Made by a program: the position numbers and the translations under genes | Notes under the pieces: generated by a model | Told to the model about the DNA's origin: nothing | Seen by the model: the letters and a program-made list of their open reading frames with translations, nothing else | The model's database searches: none | Shown: piece after piece, positions 10,413 through 22,060 of the stretch | How positions within the stretch are numbered: the stretch's first letter is position 1 | Layout: each line of letters opens with the position of its first letter | Assembly (NCBI GenBank): GCA_021014325.1 | Contig: CM037470.1 | Coordinates: forward strand, 4,553,647-4,617,646 | DNA from: Plazaster borealis | Taxonomy: Eukaryota > Echinodermata > Asteroidea > Forcipulatida > Labidiasteridae | Direction of reading: 5' to 3' | DNA: 64,000 nucleotides

Positions 10413-10809
10413 GCCACATTCAATCTTTATATTTCATTCAGATTACACCGTCTGATAATTTCCACTTTTTGGATATCAAGAAAGGAGGGTCGCTTCTCAA
10501 AACTTGATCAGCTGATATTTGGCACATTTTAATTAACCACTACCAGGGGTTATGAGCGAGCAGCGCATGCTGGGAAATGAATGGCAAAGTGAGATCGATC
10601 ACACCCCTGGGAATAAGGTTGGTTTTGTCTAGGATGATTAATGTCCATATTACTAAAAGGCTCATTTCTATAGAGGCGATTAAAATAAACAATGTTGGTT
10701 TTTGGGGTAAGATGTATTCAAATGCTATTTCAAGCTTGAAAAGTACGTGTATTTTTTATTATTTTTTATTTACCAATCCTGAACCGGGTCTTTCAACGAT
10801 ATTTTCTGT
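10413..10809. other. No recognised feature
   Basis: AT-rich, no supported gene. Confidence 0.35.
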
Positions 10810-11243
10810 TTAAAGGGGCGGGAATACCTTCGATAATTACTCCAAAAATGAATGAGCATAAAAACTTACTTAGTAAGAAGGTCTGCAGCATGTTGATAAT
10901 GTGTAACATTTTGAGAAAACGATTCCCTTCGAAGGAATGCGGTTTTAGAGAGAGGCATCAAAAACATTTCAATCTGAGAAACGCTTCTGCATGAAATATA
11001 ATTCCCTCCGAAATGAAGTCATATTCGAGAAAACTGTATCTGAAAACTTAAAAAACCCAGCTGATTTCGGTTGTTACAACCTGAACCAAAATTAAGGACA
11101 ATGTGTTTTATATGCTGAAAATTGTGCATGGTTTTTCATATCTTTCTCCTGACTCACACAACGGATTACGCCCAAATTTGCACAGGTTTGTTATTTCATG
11201 CATGGGTAACTATTTTATCAGCTCTACCAACCCTGTATACTTT
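10810..11243 (-). mobile_element. B-family element, diverged
   Basis: Begins TTAAAGG and contains AAAACTTACTTAGTAAGAAG, then ACATTTTGAGAAAACG and TCAATCTGAGAAACGC, all B-family blocks. The right terminus is lost into a D-type end (AAGCAGCTCTATGAAATTTG at 11249-11268). Confidence 0.65.
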
Positions 11244-11271
11244 TTTAAGCAGCTCTATGAAATTTGGCCTT

Positions 11272-11854
11272 ATTATCTTGTAGCTTGATCTCTTTCCAAT
11301 TCCGTCCAATCACCCCTCTTGGATTGTTAAAAAAAAAATCAATTTAAATTCATTACCAGAAGTATGTTCATTCTGTTTGCAGGTGTCCCACCTAAAATAC
11401 CTTGAAAAGCCCTAGCTGAACTTCTGCGAAATTCCTTCCTGTTCATAATTATGTGGTTTTCTTATCACAATAGTTACAATACCCCCATTTCATATTAGTT
11501 GAAGGCTCCAGACAGACATTATGCTCTAAAGAATTTATACCACTGTCTGTGGTTAACCAGAACGTGGGATGCCATTCATACAGCTACCTTGCTCTACTCC
11601 CCACACCCACACCCACCCCCACCCTAACCCACATGGTACTACCAGCTGCTTATACCAGAGCTTGAATTTCAAGTAAATTTACACTAGACCACAGGTAAAT
11701 TGTACATTGTATCTCAGAACGTTTACCAAACCAGAGAGTTTTTGGACAATACCTAAAATATTTCAGTTTATTAATTATGTTGTTTGGAATTGAATGGCTC
11801 ATAACATTTTTAAAAGTATGCATTTGGAAAAACGCTATACTACACTACACACAG
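11272..11854. other. No recognised feature
   Basis: A CCCACACCCACACCCACCCC low-complexity patch is at 11600-11620; otherwise nothing I can support. Confidence 0.35.
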
Positions 11855-12188
11855 GGCTCGAATTTGGGGGGGGGGGGAATGCACAAGACTGTGCAGGGCT
11901 GGTAGTTCAAAAAGTTTACAGGACCAGAATGGTTTTTTTACAAGACCAGAATTGAAATGAGAAAAAAAAACCTGTAAGACACAGTTTAACATTTGAACTG
12001 TTTTAATGTGAACAAGCACTAAGAGGTTTAAGGTATTCGTCAATAATAATTAAAATTGTTAAAGATTTCTTTCTTCAGACAGAAAGTCAACATGTGAACA
12101 AAATCACAAGGACAGTCGGACTTGTCCAGTCAGGAGATTACTGGCCCAATGCCAAAATCACTGGCCTCGGGACTTCAAGCCCTGACAC
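11855..12188 (+). repeat. I-family repeat
   Basis: Shares ordered blocks with 18596-18962, 20049-20389 and 54079-54908: GGGCTCGAATTTG, AAGACCAGAATTGAAATGAG, TTGTCCAGTCAGGAG-like sequence and AAAATCACTGGCC. A 12-G run lies near its left end. Confidence 0.75.
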
Positions 12189-12224
12189 TAAATAGAGAGA
12201 AATTCATGCGTGGAGCCTCAATAA

Positions 12225-12400
12225 TAGACCTTTATCATGGTGCGGCCATCTTGATATTCTCCCATTCAACTCAATGTAATCAAAGCGAGGCTGGGAGGAA
12301 AAATAGTCTGGTTCCTTTTTGTGCAATGAATATCAGCATCCATTACTGTTACTGGATACAGGGAACATGACCAACATGGTGGCAGCATGATAGAGGTCTA
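12225..12400 (+). mobile_element. K-family MITE, 176 bp
   Basis: Imperfect terminal inverted repeats TAGACCTTTATCATGG and CATGATAGAGGTCTA, with subterminal GCCATCTTG. The other copy is inverted at 52531-52708. Confidence 0.8.
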
Positions 12401-12906
12401 TAAAATGTAAAACCCACACCTTTTTCTGTAAATGGTCCAGAATTGTGCTCCTGGGGTTGTTGACTTTCAACCTGGAGAGTTTTGGGTACACCAGCCCTCT
12501 GAAAATGACCCTGTTTTGCTGAAAACTACACCCTGTCCAGTGACAGGTTATTTGCTACAGGTCCTGAGAGCTAATAGCTGAGATTTTTTTGAAAACTGAG
12601 CCTTTCTAAGTCATACTGTTTTGTAGTAGAAGAAAAAAAAGACGAAGAAGAAGAAAAAAACCCAGACAAATCGGATGCAAAACAAGATCATGTATGGATG
12701 AAGAAGTTCTAGAGAAGAAAGCAAATTGGCAGGGCAATTCATTTTCAAGTACCTGTGCCACACAAAAATATAAATAAATAAATAAATAAAATAAACAATG
12801 GTTTTGAAACAATGAAGCCCGTGTTTTTCACCCATTGATGCTAAATTCACACCTTTAGAAAATGTTTGAAGGTAAAAGGAGATCATTGGGGAAATTTTTC
12901 TTCTTG
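12401..12906. other. No gene; AT-rich with AAAT microsatellite
   Basis: A purine tract at 12628-12660 and (AAAT)n at 12768-12790. Confidence 0.4.
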
Positions 12907-13018
12907 ATTCAGGCCTGATACTTCAGGAATTGCCTCTCGTTGCCGCTGGTCATTGCCTTGGTGCCCCTTGAATGTCCCAATAGAAAGTTTACAATTTCCT
13001 CATAGAACAGGCATGATA
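12907..13018 (+). repeat. H-family fragment
   Basis: TTGCCTTGGTGCCCCTTGAA and TTCCTCATAGA match the H copy at 18245-18428. Confidence 0.6.
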
Positions 13019-13074
13019 TTTGGTTCTTTGGGAAAACAAGTAGGAATTTCGAGCACAAGGGCTAACCTACACAT

Positions 13075-13260
13075 GGGCCCAATTTCATAAAGCTGTTAAG
13101 CACTGATTAGCAAATATCTTTGCTAAGCAAGAATTGAGTGGGGTACCAGTCGCAGCAAAGTAAACTGTATGGTATTTTGGCTGGTAACCTATTTCTGCTA
13201 AGCAATATATTTCTGTGCCTAGCAAGTTTTTATGCTTACATGCTTTATAAAATTGGGCCA
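13075..13260 (-). mobile_element. D-family MITE, diverged subtype
   Basis: Ends GGGCCCAATTTCATAAAGC and TTTATAAAATTGGGCC; the GGCTGGTAACC core is retained. It carries GAGTGGGGTACCAGTCGC, a subtype also seen at 61543-61787. Confidence 0.8.
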
Positions 13261-13431
13261 TGGTCACTGGTGTATGCTCGAATAGTCTTTTCAGGCTGTT
13301 TAAGCAAAAAAAATCTGCTTTTTCCAAGGGCAACAAAAAAAACCGAGAAATCAGACTACAGTAGGAATATCATGGCTGCTAGAGGTGCACTTTACCAAGG
13401 AGAATATGCCTTGGCATAGTAATTAGCCAGA

Positions 13432-13588
13432 GGGGTGTCTGAGTGACTTTTGGACACCCTGTTTTAAATTTGGACACCTTGTCATTTACATGTAAATGTA
13501 TTGTAAGTGAACAATTAAGACACCCAGTCTTAAAATTTCCAGCAAATTTGGACACCCTTTTACCAAATCCTGGCTAAAACCTTGCGCC
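13432..13588 (+). repeat. L-family repeat
   Basis: TTTTGGACACCCTGTTTTA, ATTTTAC-type spacer, GTAAGTGAACAATT and CCAAATCCTGGCTA recur in order at 46856-47005. Loose relatives are near 34200 and 61935. Confidence 0.75.
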
Positions 13589-13995
13589 TTGGTGCCCCTC
13601 TCCTGTTGACGAATCAAGAAAACTCCTGACAAACTCACATGCCCTAACCCATCTATCCCATAACATCTACATGTGATCAATAATTATCATCATGACAAAA
13701 AATTTAATTTCTAAATGTTGTCTGGTAGACACAACAGCGATGATTTTCAAAGTCTACTTTGCAACTCAAGCCGAGAAAACAGCCTTCACATCGGCTAAAA
13801 TCAATGTGGATATCACTCCCCCACGAGGAGGTTGACCCACCTCTTCTTCAGAAAAGACATAAAAGTTCAGCCGGAAACCGATGCAATATATCGCCATCGT
13901 CTGAGATGACTTCTCCTCGATTGAAACAGATACGATTTATCATCCCTCGCAGTCTTTCAATGTTAGGCCAAGAAAAAGAAGAAAAAAATACAGCA

Positions 13996-14179
13996 GGGCT
14001 AAATTTCATTGAGTTGCTAAAGCACAAAGAAGTAGCTAAGCACAACAACATTATGCTTACCAAAATATGGTTACCAGCCAAAATGCCATTTCTCGTGTGC
14101 AATCTGTGACTGGTATCCTGAAAGCAGAAACTTTGTAAGCAATGTTTTCTGCTTAAGCAGCTCTATGAAATTGAGCCCA
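13996..14179 (+). mobile_element. D-family MITE
   Basis: The full element from GGGCTAAATTTCATTGAGTT to CTCTATGAAATTGAGCCC. A second D end (GGGCCTAATTTCATAAAG) follows immediately at 14182-14217. Confidence 0.85.
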
Positions 14180-14530
14180 GGGCCTAATTTCATAAAGATG
14201 TTAAGCAGAAATTACCAGTTGACAAGTTTCTGTCATTCAAAAATACCTCAAGTTGGAAGTCAACAACCCCCAGGTCACAATTGGGCAACATTTTCACACT
14301 GTACCCCCTTTTATTGGGCTCTCAAATCTGTCTGTTATAGAATATTATGAGGGCCTACAAAATATTCATGACGCCGACGCTATGTTTTCTCCCTATTTAG
14401 TGGGGTGCACCCTTAGAAGTCTAAAATATGGGGAAGTTAAATTAATTGTCGAATGATGTCCGGCATTGCTTATGACTGACTCTATATATTGTGTTTATCC
14501 ATTTGTTTGTTCTTGTGTGCAAATCTTTCT

Positions 14531-14901
14531 TTAAAGGTGTCGTACAAGTTTGGTAATGACTCAAAACAAATATTAGCATAAAAACTTACTTGGTAACAAG
14601 CAATGGAGAGCTGTTGATAGTATAAAACATTGTAGGAAACGACTTCCTCTGAAGTAACGTAGTTTTTTGAGAAAGAGGTAATTTCTCACTACAATAATAA
14701 AAACGTCTTGCAAGAAGTTTTTATTCCTATCTGAAAGCACACAAATTTGTACAACAAGGGTGTTTTTTCTTTCATCATTTTCTTACAACTTCGATGACCA
14801 ATTGAGCCTAAATTTTCACAGGCTTGTTATTTTATGCATATGTTGGGATACACCAAGTGAGAACACTGGTCTTTGACAATTTCCTTGTTCAGTGCCTTTA
14901 A
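14531..14901 (-). mobile_element. A-family MITE
   Basis: TTAAAGGTGTCGTAC to CAGTGCCTTTAA. The central palindrome is AACTTCTTGCAAGAAG-type (here CGTCTTGCAAGAAG). Confidence 0.88.
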
Positions 14902-14934
14902 TGTGCTCTTAATTACATCCCCCTGTATACTTTC

Positions 14935-15032
14935 TGATTATCCAAGTATCTTGTGATGCTTTTCTTAAATCTTCTTGTTTCCAGCGCCTTAGAATATGTT
15001 TGGTCATAGATAATAAAATAATAATAATAGTG
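14935..15032 (+). repeat. LINE-type 3' tail
   Basis: CTTGTTTCCAGCGCCTTAGA, then an AATAATAATAATA run, resembles the tails at 6030 and 45590-45650. Confidence 0.5.
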
Positions 15033-15034
15033 GC

Positions 15035-15335
15035 TTCTTATAGAGCGTTCAAATCCATCACTCAGTGATGCTCATGACGCTCCAACATTCAGTATTTTTC
15101 CTGCAAGGTATGCAGAGCTACATTTTTGAAGTATGAGACCCTTTTCCTTTACATAGCACCATGTAATGGTTTACAAGGTGCTGTGGCCCAATATGCAGCC
15201 AAACAAACCAGGAACACTGGGGCGAACCCCTTCTATTTACGATAAGTGCACTGGGTTCTTTTCTGGCATTACACAACACACGGGACCTATACGGCTTTAC
15301 GTCCCATCCAAAGATAGAAGGCGCTTTGCAAACAT
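15035..15335 (-). mobile_element. S1 SINE body, head lost
   Basis: Contains CTTATAGAGCG at the 3' end, AACACTGGGGCGAACCCC, ACACAACACACGGGACC and GTCCCATCC. The tRNA-like head is replaced by an AAGGCGCTTTGC tail fragment. Confidence 0.7.
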
Positions 15336-15930
15336 TGTATTATTGTTATCATTAAGATGAAGTGAAAACACAAGATGTGGCTACAAAAAAGGATGCGGGC
15401 GGCGGGGATGATCAACTGTGTTTTTTGTAATACTTGGCTTTATACCAGGAGCGCCAGGAGGAGGGGGCAGGTGGGAGTTCAGCGAGTCTGAGACCGTCTT
15501 TCAACAAAGAAGCGTGATGTCATTCACACCCACCACGCCAATTAAGAAGAATTTAATCAGTTCAAACTCGTCCTTGGAACACAACCTCCTTTCTTCTTTG
15601 GTGTGGATATTTCCACCTCTCAATTAATTATGTCCCGGCTTATTGGAAGTGAGGGCTCCTCACGACTGTATCACTCGAACAAACGGGTTTATAGATTCCA
15701 TCGGGGGAAAAAAGGGACGTAAAGTCATGATGTTTGTAAGATTCGTGCTCTGCCAATGGTCTGAGACTAGACTCCTCTGGACACAATAACAATAACAATT
15801 AAAATTTATAAGGCGCTATTCCATCAAGATCATAGCGCTGATTCCTCACCATGGGCAGACCCCCTACTTAGAGGAGGGGGATGTTGTGACCCGTCGTAGT
15901 TAGTATAAAGAAAGAAGAAGAAGCGCTTAC
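15336..15930. other. No firm feature; SINE/LINE tail fragment
   Basis: The minus-orientation tail TTATAAGGCGCTATTCC is at 15808-15824. A 69-codon plus-strand open frame (15418-15627) has no supporting splice or homology signal. Confidence 0.35.
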
Positions 15931-15978
15931 CTTTCACATGTTTGGAAGTTGGGAGGAGGCAAACATCAGGTGATAATC
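15931..15978 (-). CDS. Possible small exon, function unknown
   Basis: On the minus strand TTTTTCTTTCTCAAATGCAG precedes 15978 and GTAAGCGC follows 15931, a good acceptor and donor around 48 nt. Phase 1 is open throughout (includes DVCLLPTSKHV). Phase 0 reads 14 codons and stops (DYHLMFASSQLPNM). It could be a downstream exon of the gene starting at 28143, but a chance pairing of splice-like sites is quite possible. Confidence 0.22.
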
Positions 15979-16259
15979 CTGCATTTGAGAAAGAAAAATG
16001 TTTGGAGGGTTGACTTTAAAAATACGTATTTAGACTAATTTATTTTGTTTATTTTTTAATTTTACACTTCTTCTTCACTTCTAAAATATACAACAACGTA
16101 CAGTATTCAACAAAAAAAATTAAATAAAAAGTTACAACAAATCGCCAGTGAGTGGCAAGATGGAACAGGTGAACAGCACCTCTACAGAGCCATCCTACAT
16201 GTACATATTGTTTGGCTTTTGTATGTTTTATTAATAATCATTTTGCTGACCATTATGAG

Positions 16260-16415
16260 TGCAAAAACAAAATCGGAAATCAGACAAAAGTAGTAAGAAT
16301 ATCATGCCTGCAAAATAGTATTTCACTTGTGAACCATTTGTGACTGGTATCCTGCTAATTTTTGCTTCGCGAAAAATGGCAGTATTCGGTGCCTAATTGG
16401 ACCCTTACTGTATAA
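16260..16415 (+). repeat. D-family fragment
   Basis: CCATTTGTGACTGGTATCCT then GCTAATTTTTGCTTCGC; outer ends degraded. Confidence 0.5.
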
Positions 16416-16885
16416 TCATCACTCAGACTTCAGAAAGCTAATGATATTTAGTTGGTTCCACTACAAATTGTCCGGTACCGAAAGGCTCTACTACCTTCTG
16501 TCGAACGCAGAACGTAAAAGTAAACATTTTGTCCCAGCAAAAAGGTCAGTAGAAACAAAATAGTTTCAAAAAAAATGAAAAAAATTAGCATACATTTTTA
16601 TATTTGTGATGCTAAATTTACTCCCTAAACATCTTTTTCCATTCCCATGTGGAATTTCACTACCTTACAATGAATTATAAATAGCAGCAAATAGCAGCAA
16701 ACACAATGAAACCTCCCCCACTGAGTTGTCTTGAAACACAATGTTGCCTCAGTACAAGAGAAGTAGATGAAAGAGCACGACTTATTTTATTTGCAGGAAA
16801 GTACAGTATTTTTTGTTTACCTGCCAGTCTTTAAAAAAAAGGGTCTGAATTCAGATAAATGTCTAGCATTTCTCATTCCTGTAAC
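16416..16885. other. No recognised feature
   Basis: No supported gene or repeat. Confidence 0.35.
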
Positions 16886-16886
16886 T

Positions 16887-16936
16887 TACTGTCAGCCGAA
16901 CCTGCTCGTAGTAGTAGCTTTCACAAAAAAATGTCG
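16887..16936 (-). CDS. Possible small exon, function unknown
   Basis: The minus strand reads a pyrimidine-rich stretch then TTTCGTTTGTTAG, about 50 nt, and the donor GTAAGTTACAGG. Phase 1 is open (PTFFCESYYYEQVRLT). A shorter alternative starts at CTACTACTACGAG. The donor is strong; acceptor choice and frame are unresolved. Confidence 0.22.
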
Positions 16937-16959
16937 GGACTAACAAACGAAATGAATTA

Positions 16960-17796
16960 GAGGAAAGCTCAACTCCATTGATCTCCCGCCATAGTTAACT
17001 TTATCCTAAACCTTGGCAATGACAGGGTACGATACCCGGTACAGCAGGAATGCACTGAGTACCGGTTAAACAATTTCTGATGCTACTGTCGAGTCCAACA
17101 ATCAGAAAAGCACTTGAACGTTCGCTGCTGTTTTTGACATTTTTTTTTTCTTCAACCAAACATGGCCAAGTCTGAGCGACATACAAGTTACATATTTTAA
17201 TACAAATCTCTCCAGAATGCCATAAGTGTCACGGAGATGTAAAAAAAACAGTGCTTTCTTGAGCCAACACTCCAATTTAATAAATGAAATTTGTCATTTG
17301 CCATGGACGGGGCTACGTGATGCTTGTACCTTAGGACATCATGAGTTGGGGAAAAAAAGGGTCATGTGATCATACGTAACAATCCATATTAGCATGTCGG
17401 CCAGACACATAGCAGACAATGTAGACTTCAGTCTATATTGTCTGAATATGTGCGGGTTTAACACGACCCGTATTACACACACTACTATAGCTTACTCTCA
17501 GTCTTCACTTAACAGCATGTTTCAAAATGTCATGTTAGTTTTTTGGGGGTATTGTAAACGCAAGTCAACGGTGCTTGATAATTTGCTTTTGAAAACACTT
17601 GTTGATTTGACATACTTTTGGTGTTCCCAATTTAGCAAATTAAACAAGATTTTTTTCTCGTTTTCAAGTGTTGTCAGAAATGCGGAAAAACAGCGAAACT
17701 TACAGACTAATCAACATCAATCAATATGGACAACTCTCTACCCAAATTGATCAATTTTAACGAAGAAATTACTACTGTAAATTGAAACCTTATGGC
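16960..17796. other. No firm feature
   Basis: Open frames of 61 codons (17001-17186, minus) and 118 codons (17394-17750, plus) lack recognisable motifs. The plus frame is low-complexity AT-rich translation. Confidence 0.35.
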
Positions 17797-17998
17797 TTAA
17801 AAGGTTTGTATATGTTTGGTAATGACTCTGAAAATTAATGGTAATTAAAACTAACTTGGTAAGAAGTACAGCAGCTTTGGATAGTATAATGCATTTTGAG
17901 AAACTTTTCACTACGAAGTACTGCGATTGTGGAAAAATATATATATCACTTTTTATCCCCACAAGTTTGAATCTGAGATGTGTATTCCAATTGCAGAC
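17797..17998 (-). mobile_element. B-like element, half copy
   Basis: TTTGGTAATGACTCTGAAAA, ACTAACTTGGTAAGAAG and TTTTTATCCCCA match the arm of the element at 60263-60593. Confidence 0.6.
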
Positions 17999-18244
17999 AG
18001 TTTTCTAAAAATTAAAAAAGCATTTGGTGTGTCCAACAGACCAACACAATAGTCGACCAAAAACAACAAGTAATATCAACATTTTTTTCTCTGAAAGTTG
18101 TTTTGTTTGTTGAGATGAAATAGAACATAAGAAACAGGTCCGATCTAAACACTTCACATTTCACAGTTTTCAATTAATGTGGAAATAATTAAGGTGGAAA
18201 TATTTAATGTGGACAAAATTTGTGTGGAGACTGAAATCTTTAAG

Positions 18245-18428
18245 CCAGGCCAGGAATGTCATTGAGGCCACGGAGGCCATGGCCTCTGTTGCCCCTGGTC
18301 TTGGCCTTGGTGCCCCTTCAAAGGTTTCCCATAGACTTTCCAGATTTTCTCATAGATTTTCGAATGGAAGTGCCCTTTGCAAAATGATAATGGTCTTGCC
18401 CTCTCAAAGATGAAATTCCTGGCCTGGC
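18245..18428 (+). mobile_element. H-family MITE, complete
   Basis: Terminal inverted repeats CCAGGCCAGGAAT and ATTCCTGGCCTGG enclose GGTCTTGGCCTTGGTGCCCC and GTCTTGCCCTCTCAAAGATG. It is the most complete of six copies. Confidence 0.85.
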
Positions 18429-18595
18429 TTTCACCATCAAGACAATGCAACTTGACATTTCATGAATATTTTGTTTCTAGAAGTTTCCAGAAGTTTTTAA
18501 AAACATGTTTCTTAAAATGTCCTACTTTTGTTTGAAAGAAAAGAAAAACACAGAGATCCTGCTTAGCAGGGAACAGTATATATAAATAAATATCT

Positions 18596-18962
18596 GGGCT
18601 TGAATGTGGGGTAAAATTCTACAAGACTTGTAGCTCAAAAATTCTACCGGACCAAAATTTAGTTTCCAAGACCAGAATCGAAATGAGAGAGAACTTTCTA
18701 CAAAGTGTTACATGTAAACTGTTTGAATTTGAACAATCACCGAGAGAGAAGATTTACCTTATTTGTCTTGTGAAGAGTATGCTATGATGCTCACCACAGA
18801 ATTGAAAGATTGTACCAGACTCAACTAAACATTTGAACGTCACTTCTTTAAACTACAGATATTCCACAGTGAGGTATTATTGTTCAATTGAACAAGACGA
18901 GACAGCCCCGATGCTAAAATCACTGGCCTCAAACCTTCAGTCCAGTGTAAATTTCAAGCTCT
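18596..18962 (+). repeat. I-family repeat
   Basis: GGGCTTGAATGTGGGG, CTACAAGACTTGTAGCTC, CCAAGACCAGAATCGAAATG and AAAATCACTGGCCTC in family order. Confidence 0.75.
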
Positions 18963-19036
18963 AAATATGAAGGGGGTTTTTCTTCTTCAAAACACTGCAA
19001 ATTTTAGGATTCAAACGCCTGTTTTTCTTCAGTCAC

Positions 19037-19108
19037 GCTCGGTGGTCTAATGAGTAAGACATCTGGTCTAGAATGTGAGAGGCGTAGGTTTGAATCCCAC
19101 CGCAGTAG
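19037..19108 (+). tRNA. tRNA-like relic (SINE-derived)
   Basis: A-box-like GGTGGTCTAATGAGTAAGAC and B box GGTTTGAATCCCACC. A sister sequence is at 59217-59287 (minus), where the same layout reads GGTGGTCTAGTGGTAAGAC. The cloverleaf is poor, so it is not a functional tRNA. Confidence 0.5.
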
Positions 19109-20048
19109 ACTGTGAAGGCTTTCGGGAAGCGCAGCACTTATCACACATAAGTGTAAGATATTGGATGAACAGCTATGGGATTCCATAAACAAAATGTGGT
19201 TTGAGAGTTATAATTTTTGTAATTTGATCTGTTGAGATTTACCATTGACAATATTTAGCAGCACAGCGGCTAACGCACGACCCCAATTGTGTGCAAAGTA
19301 GCAAGGTTGTATTTCTACAGCATGAGATGGTACATTTTGTGTGGCTGGTGATTATTTTTCACATTCATGTCAGGTCCCACAATGCCCGTGTGGTGCTGAG
19401 TTGCGCTTGTGGTTGTTTGGGGGGGGGGATGGCCTCTCCAGCGTAGACTGTAGAGGGCGCACTGTATTGTGAATCGGATTATCAATCAATCAATCAAAAG
19501 TCATTTATAGAGCGCTAAAATCAAAAGTTTTCTCTAAGGCTCTGAGGCACAGTTGAATGGTTAGTAAGCCTGCTGGAACAGGTGAGCTTAAAGGAGTGTC
19601 TTGAATGAGGTGAGGGAGCTGGCATTTCTGATATTTACAGGAAGCTTATTCCACATTTTGGAGTCATATACTGAAAATGATTATGACAAATCCCAACCTC
19701 TCAACTCAAAAAAAATCCCATAGACCACATTTCTGACACCAATCTTCAGTGTAACTTGAGTAGCGGTAGGATACCCCCATTGACTAGCCATCAACAAAGT
19801 CAACCACTCCACAATATAATATTCCTCCGTGACTTTTCTTTGAACTAAACCATAAGCACTCAGTCTCCATCACGCTTTACATGAGGAATTCCACACTTGA
19901 TAAAAAAAAGTAGACTCCATAAGCCTGATCCATTTAGTTAGGGCCGAGACTAAATTCCTGATGGCTTAAAAATGTCTCAAACAAAGTTGGACGGGGGTCT
20001 TTTCTTGGGTTGGTCCTCTTTAGTACTGTGCGGTATTTGGGTGTGATC
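19109..20048. other. No gene; SINE/LINE tail fragment
   Basis: (CAAT)n plus CATTTATAGAGCGCTAAAA at 19482-19520 is a minus-oriented retroelement tail. The rest is unassigned. Confidence 0.4.
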
Positions 20049-20389
20049 GGGCTAGAGTTTGACAGTGGACCGCAGGCCCGAGGCCAGTGATTTTAGCCTC
20101 TGGCCAGTGAACTCATGACCTGACAAGTCTGGCAGTCTTGTGTTTTTCAATTAAATAATAATACGTCACTGTTTAATATCTTTAACAGAAAGAAATGATG
20201 TTCAAATGTTGATTTTGAGTCTGGTAATACAATTCCGTTGAGTATCAAAATATACATGTTAAAGCTGTGTAGAAAGCTCTTTCTTATTTATGAAGACTCT
20301 GGTCTTAAATAAATAAATTCTGGTCCAGTTAACATTTTTAGCTACAAGCCCTGCAGTTTTGTGGAATTTTACGCCAAATTCGAGCCCTG
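20049..20389 (-). repeat. I-family repeat, inverted
   Basis: GGGCTAGAGTTTGACAGTGG then GAGGCCAGTGATTTTAGCC at the left and CAAATTCGAGCCCTGG at the right. Confidence 0.75.
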
Positions 20390-20404
20390 GTGATCTGTCT
20401 AGAG

Positions 20405-20782
20405 TTAAAGGTATCGTACACGTTCGGTAATGCCTCAAAACAAATATTAGCATAAAAACTTACTTGGTAACAAGCAACGGAGAGCTGTTGATAGTATAAA
20501 ACATTGTAGGAAACGACTCCCTCTGAAGTAACGTAGTTTTTGAGAAAGAGGTAATTTCTCACTAAAATAATAAAAACTTCTTGCAAGAAGTTTTTATTCC
20601 TATCTGAAAGCACACAAATTTGTACAACAAGGGTGGGTTTTTTTTCCATCATTTTCTTGCAACTTAGATGACCCATTGAGCCCAAATTTTCACAGGCTTG
20701 TTATTTTATGCATACATGTTGGGATACACCAAGTGAGAACACTGGTCTTTGATAATTACCAAACGTGTTCACTGCCTTTAAA
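20405..20782 (-). mobile_element. A-family MITE
   Basis: TTAAAGGTATCGTACACG to TTCACTGCCTTTAA with the TTCTTGCAAGAA centre. Confidence 0.92.
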
Positions 20783-20807
20783 CTAGAATAATAAAAGCAA
20801 TGAAGAC

Positions 20808-20935
20808 TGGCATGGAATTACATGGAGGCCTCGGCCTCTCTTTCTCCTGGTCTTGGCCTTGGTGTCCCTTCAAAGTTTCCCACAGACTTATGTCTTTCCA
20901 TCTAATGGTCACCACAGATTTTTCAAGCTTAGACC
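20808..20935 (+). repeat. H-family fragment
   Basis: GGTCTTGGCCTTGGTGTCCC and GTTTCCCACAGACTTATG. Confidence 0.65.
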
Positions 20936-21004
20936 TCCTTACAAATGTTCAAAAAGTGAAAACTATGAAAAGAGTTTTCATCTTGCAATGATGAGGGTTG
21001 ATGT

Positions 21005-21290
21005 CGGTGAAAAATTACTGAAAATGGCTTGCATTCCTGGGGTCCCCCTATTTTTAGACCCTGACCCACCCCCCGCCCCCTTATGTTACAATTCAGGAGA
21101 TTTTCAGTGCATCACCAGAAAGACACAAAGTGGACTATTTCTCTCTCCCTTTGGTGAAAAGAACAACAACAAAACGATTTCTTCTCAGAACCACAACAAA
21201 ACGGCTGACTTTGCAAACCACAAAAAGACGCAAACCTCACCTAAGCAAAGTGTAAAATCCTACTAAAAAACCCATTTTATCTTCCGAGTG
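21005..21290. repeat. Relative of the 829-1002 repeat
   Basis: GGGTCCCCCTATTTTTAGAC, AATTCAGGAGATTTTCAG, GTGCATCACCAGAAA and TGGACTATTTC parallel the order at 780-1010. The 137-codon open frame here is built from this repeat. Confidence 0.6.
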
Positions 21291-21354
21291 GTTTCGTGCC
21301 TGTCCATCACAAGCTTATTTCAATTGCTGCAGTCAAAATAAAGCAAATCTTCTT

Positions 21355-21501
21355 CGAGTACCGCTCTCACATCCCTCCTGGGAAAACCGATCTTTCTCTC
21401 GGTTCGGTCTTTCCCTATGGAACTCACTCCCCATCAAACTGAGAAAGGAGACTTCCTACCTCACATATAAGAACGAACTCACAACCCATCTCTTTCAATA
21501 A
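21355..21501 (+). pseudogene. LINE (CR1/L2-like) ORF2 C-terminal remnant
   Basis: The frame from 21355 to the TAA at 21499-21501 reads ENRSFSRFGLSLWNSLPIKL and then KNELTTHLFQ. The pattern LWNSLP, then a short spacer, then FK/YKxxLxTHLF is the conserved extreme C terminus of CR1/Jockey/L2-group reverse-transcriptase polyproteins (family knowledge). The rest of the ORF is absent, as expected for a 5'-truncated insertion. Sequence to about 21600 is probably its 3' UTR. Confidence 0.7.
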
Positions 21502-21607
21502 GTTGTTTCACCTTCTGTTTATTTGTATATATTTCTCAGATGTCAGTTTAGTTAAGGGTTTTTCTGCACCAGGAGTGTCACTATTCGACAGACATGGAGC
21601 ATTATAA

Positions 21608-21821
21608 GGGCCTTGTCACACGAGGCAACTTTTACAGGCAACTTGGAGGCAACCAGCTGCAGTGCATGCTACAGAACCACTTTGGTGGCACACGAGTAAT
21701 TTTTCAAACAATGTCTTATGATCCCCAAGAAAAATATGTGAACATTCGAATGTGAATGCCTTTTCTTCTTTGAGATTGCCTGGAACTGGTTGCCAGTAAA
21801 TCACCTCGTGTGACCGGGTCC
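21608..21821. mobile_element. N-family MITE
   Basis: Imperfect inverted ends GGGCCTTGTCACACGAGG and CCTCGTGTGACCGGGTCC, with subterminal GGCAACTTGG and GGTTGCC. A single copy in this window. Confidence 0.7.
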
Positions 21822-22060
21822 TTCGTCTCCAGTATAATATTAACTGTAATCTTGGGGAGCTTTTCAAACGTGATTTTTCTTGTCTTACAAGGTATTTCTA
21901 AGAACTCTAGGGATGTGCTTGTACAATTCCGTTAAAGACGTCATGAGCCTACCTCGTACTGCATGTAGTATTTATTCTGTTTTATTAATTCCGGTTGTGA
22001 AGCCAAGGATTCTCCGAAAAAGGGAACCTTATCACTACACCAGCCGCAAGAACCCCATGG

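Noticed and set aside
12611..12886. Membrane-protein-like frame rich in Phe
   Set aside because: It is the reverse translation of an AAGAAGAAAAAAA purine tract and an AAAT microsatellite.
20338..20685. 115-codon minus-strand frame similar to frames at 22565, 41241, 54532 and 63713
   Set aside because: The similarity exists because all are translations of the A-family MITE arms; no protein is implied.
20853..21266. 137-codon open frame, the longest in the window
   Set aside because: It spans an H fragment and another interspersed repeat, with no splice or coding signature.
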